From Candidatus Woesearchaeota archaeon (GTDB lineage Archaea > Nanobdellota > Nanobdellia > UBA10117): a stretch of 12,966 nt of DNA. The stretch's first letter is position 1, and each line of letters opens with the position of its first letter. The stretch is taken from assembly GCA_023245115.1 (NCBI GenBank), contig JAHFKX010000016.1, positions 1 to 12,966 on the forward strand, written 5' to 3'. The notes under the pieces are model-generated. The model was not told the DNA's origin. It did no database searches and saw only the letters and a list, made by a program, of their open reading frames with translations. Of this stretch, positions 12,641 to 12,966 are shown piece after piece. Made by a program: the position numbers and the translations under genes.

Positions 12641-12966
12641 TATGTTGCCTCCTTTACTGCGGTTTCAAAAACGTTTGCCAGATAGAACTTAATCGTAATC
12701 GGTTCCGTCCTATTAGCCGCAGTATAATATACCGTAGTTGATTGTCCACCAGTAAAATTAACTCCGCAGCCGCCAAATGAACCGGACTCGTTATAGCAAG
12801 CAGTTGAGTTATACACATACTCAAGCCGCGCAATCAAGGTCTTTGGAAGCGGCGCCTTTATGCCTTGCTGCAACATCGCGAATGAGGAATTCTGAAAATG
12901 TGTTGTGTTCATGTATCTTGATATAAACCCAGAGTCATCAAGTGACTTTAACACCCCAAAACCAAT
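12640..12966 (-). CDS. Secreted sequon-rich protein, 5'-truncated
   Basis: This is the C-terminal 108 residues of a protein whose start lies beyond the window; the frame stays open through base 12966, and a GTG at 12954 is not needed as a start. I do not recognise the family. The visible part is rich in Asn, Ser and Thr, with six N-x-S/T sequons (NTT, NSS, NST, NES, NFT, NRT). Two cysteines in TACYNES and GGCGVNFT may form a disulfide. No membrane helix is visible in this part. It shares style and a coupled TAATG junction with the next gene, so the two probably form a surface-protein unit. Confidence 0.75.
   Translation of the reverse strand: MGFGVLKSLDDSGFISRYMNTTHFQNSSFAMLQQGIKAPLPKTLIARLEYVYNSTACYNESGSFGGCGVNFTGGQSTTVYYTAANRTEPITIKFYLANVFETAVKEAT
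12648..12652 (-). promoter_or_regulatory. Strong Shine-Dalgarno site for the DUF2341-like gene
   Basis: GGAGG on the minus strand ends seven bases before the ATG at 12640 and lies inside the last codons of the upstream gene. It decides this start and shows that operon-internal genes here can use Shine-Dalgarno initiation, in contrast with the leaderless promoter-proximal genes. Confidence 0.75.

Noticed and set aside
1..12966. Mobile elements, CRISPR arrays, integrase sites or defence genes
   Set aside because: No transposase, terminal repeats, repeat-spacer pattern or defence motif was found; the window is mostly housekeeping and surface genes.

Overview
This 13-kb window is a gene-dense archaeal chromosome segment. 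The domain is clear from several things: Hel308 helicase, archaeal-type SecF/SecD without SecA, a TrmI-type tRNA m1A methyltransferase, a tRNA gene without encoded CCA that is interrupted by bulge-helix-bulge introns, and TATA boxes centred about 25-27 bases upstream of start codons. A SpoIIM-like membrane protein and small secreted Cys-rich and DUF2341-like proteins point to a DPANN-type archaeon (for example Micrarchaeota, Diapherotrites, Woesearchaeota or Pacearchaeota). I cannot fix the phylum from sequence alone.

Bases 1-4910 (+ strand) hold the condensin locus: the 3' part of smc (hinge, second coiled coil, C-terminal ATPase half), an M50 site-2-protease-like membrane protein, and scpA, all packed with gaps of 1-4 bases. 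A Cys-rich membrane-anchored protein follows from its own promoter, then scpB from its own promoter. scpB meets an unrecognised 124-residue gene tail-to-tail, with interlocking stop codons at 4907-4910.

Bases 4907-8729 (- strand) hold, in transcription order, secF and secD (1-base gap), a SpoIIM/DUF95 membrane protein, and the 124-residue gene. The last two each have an apparent TATA box. secF is divergent from trmI (8782-9537, +). One palindromic TTTTAAAA box lies almost exactly midway between their start codons and could serve both.

Bases 9593-12966 (- strand) hold, in transcription order, a partial secreted protein, a DUF2341-like surface protein, hel308, and a tRNA-Pro(CGG) gene. The tRNA is the most unusual item. 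It folds well only if two introns are removed, a 47-base intron in the D loop and a 24-base intron at position 37/38. Its first base is also the last base of the hel308 stop codon.

There is no stretch longer than about 75 bases without a gene. Most genes that follow a promoter look leaderless. Some operon-internal genes have Shine-Dalgarno matches (GGAGG at 12648-12652, GAGG at 1769-1772). No IS element, CRISPR array, integrase or rRNA was seen.
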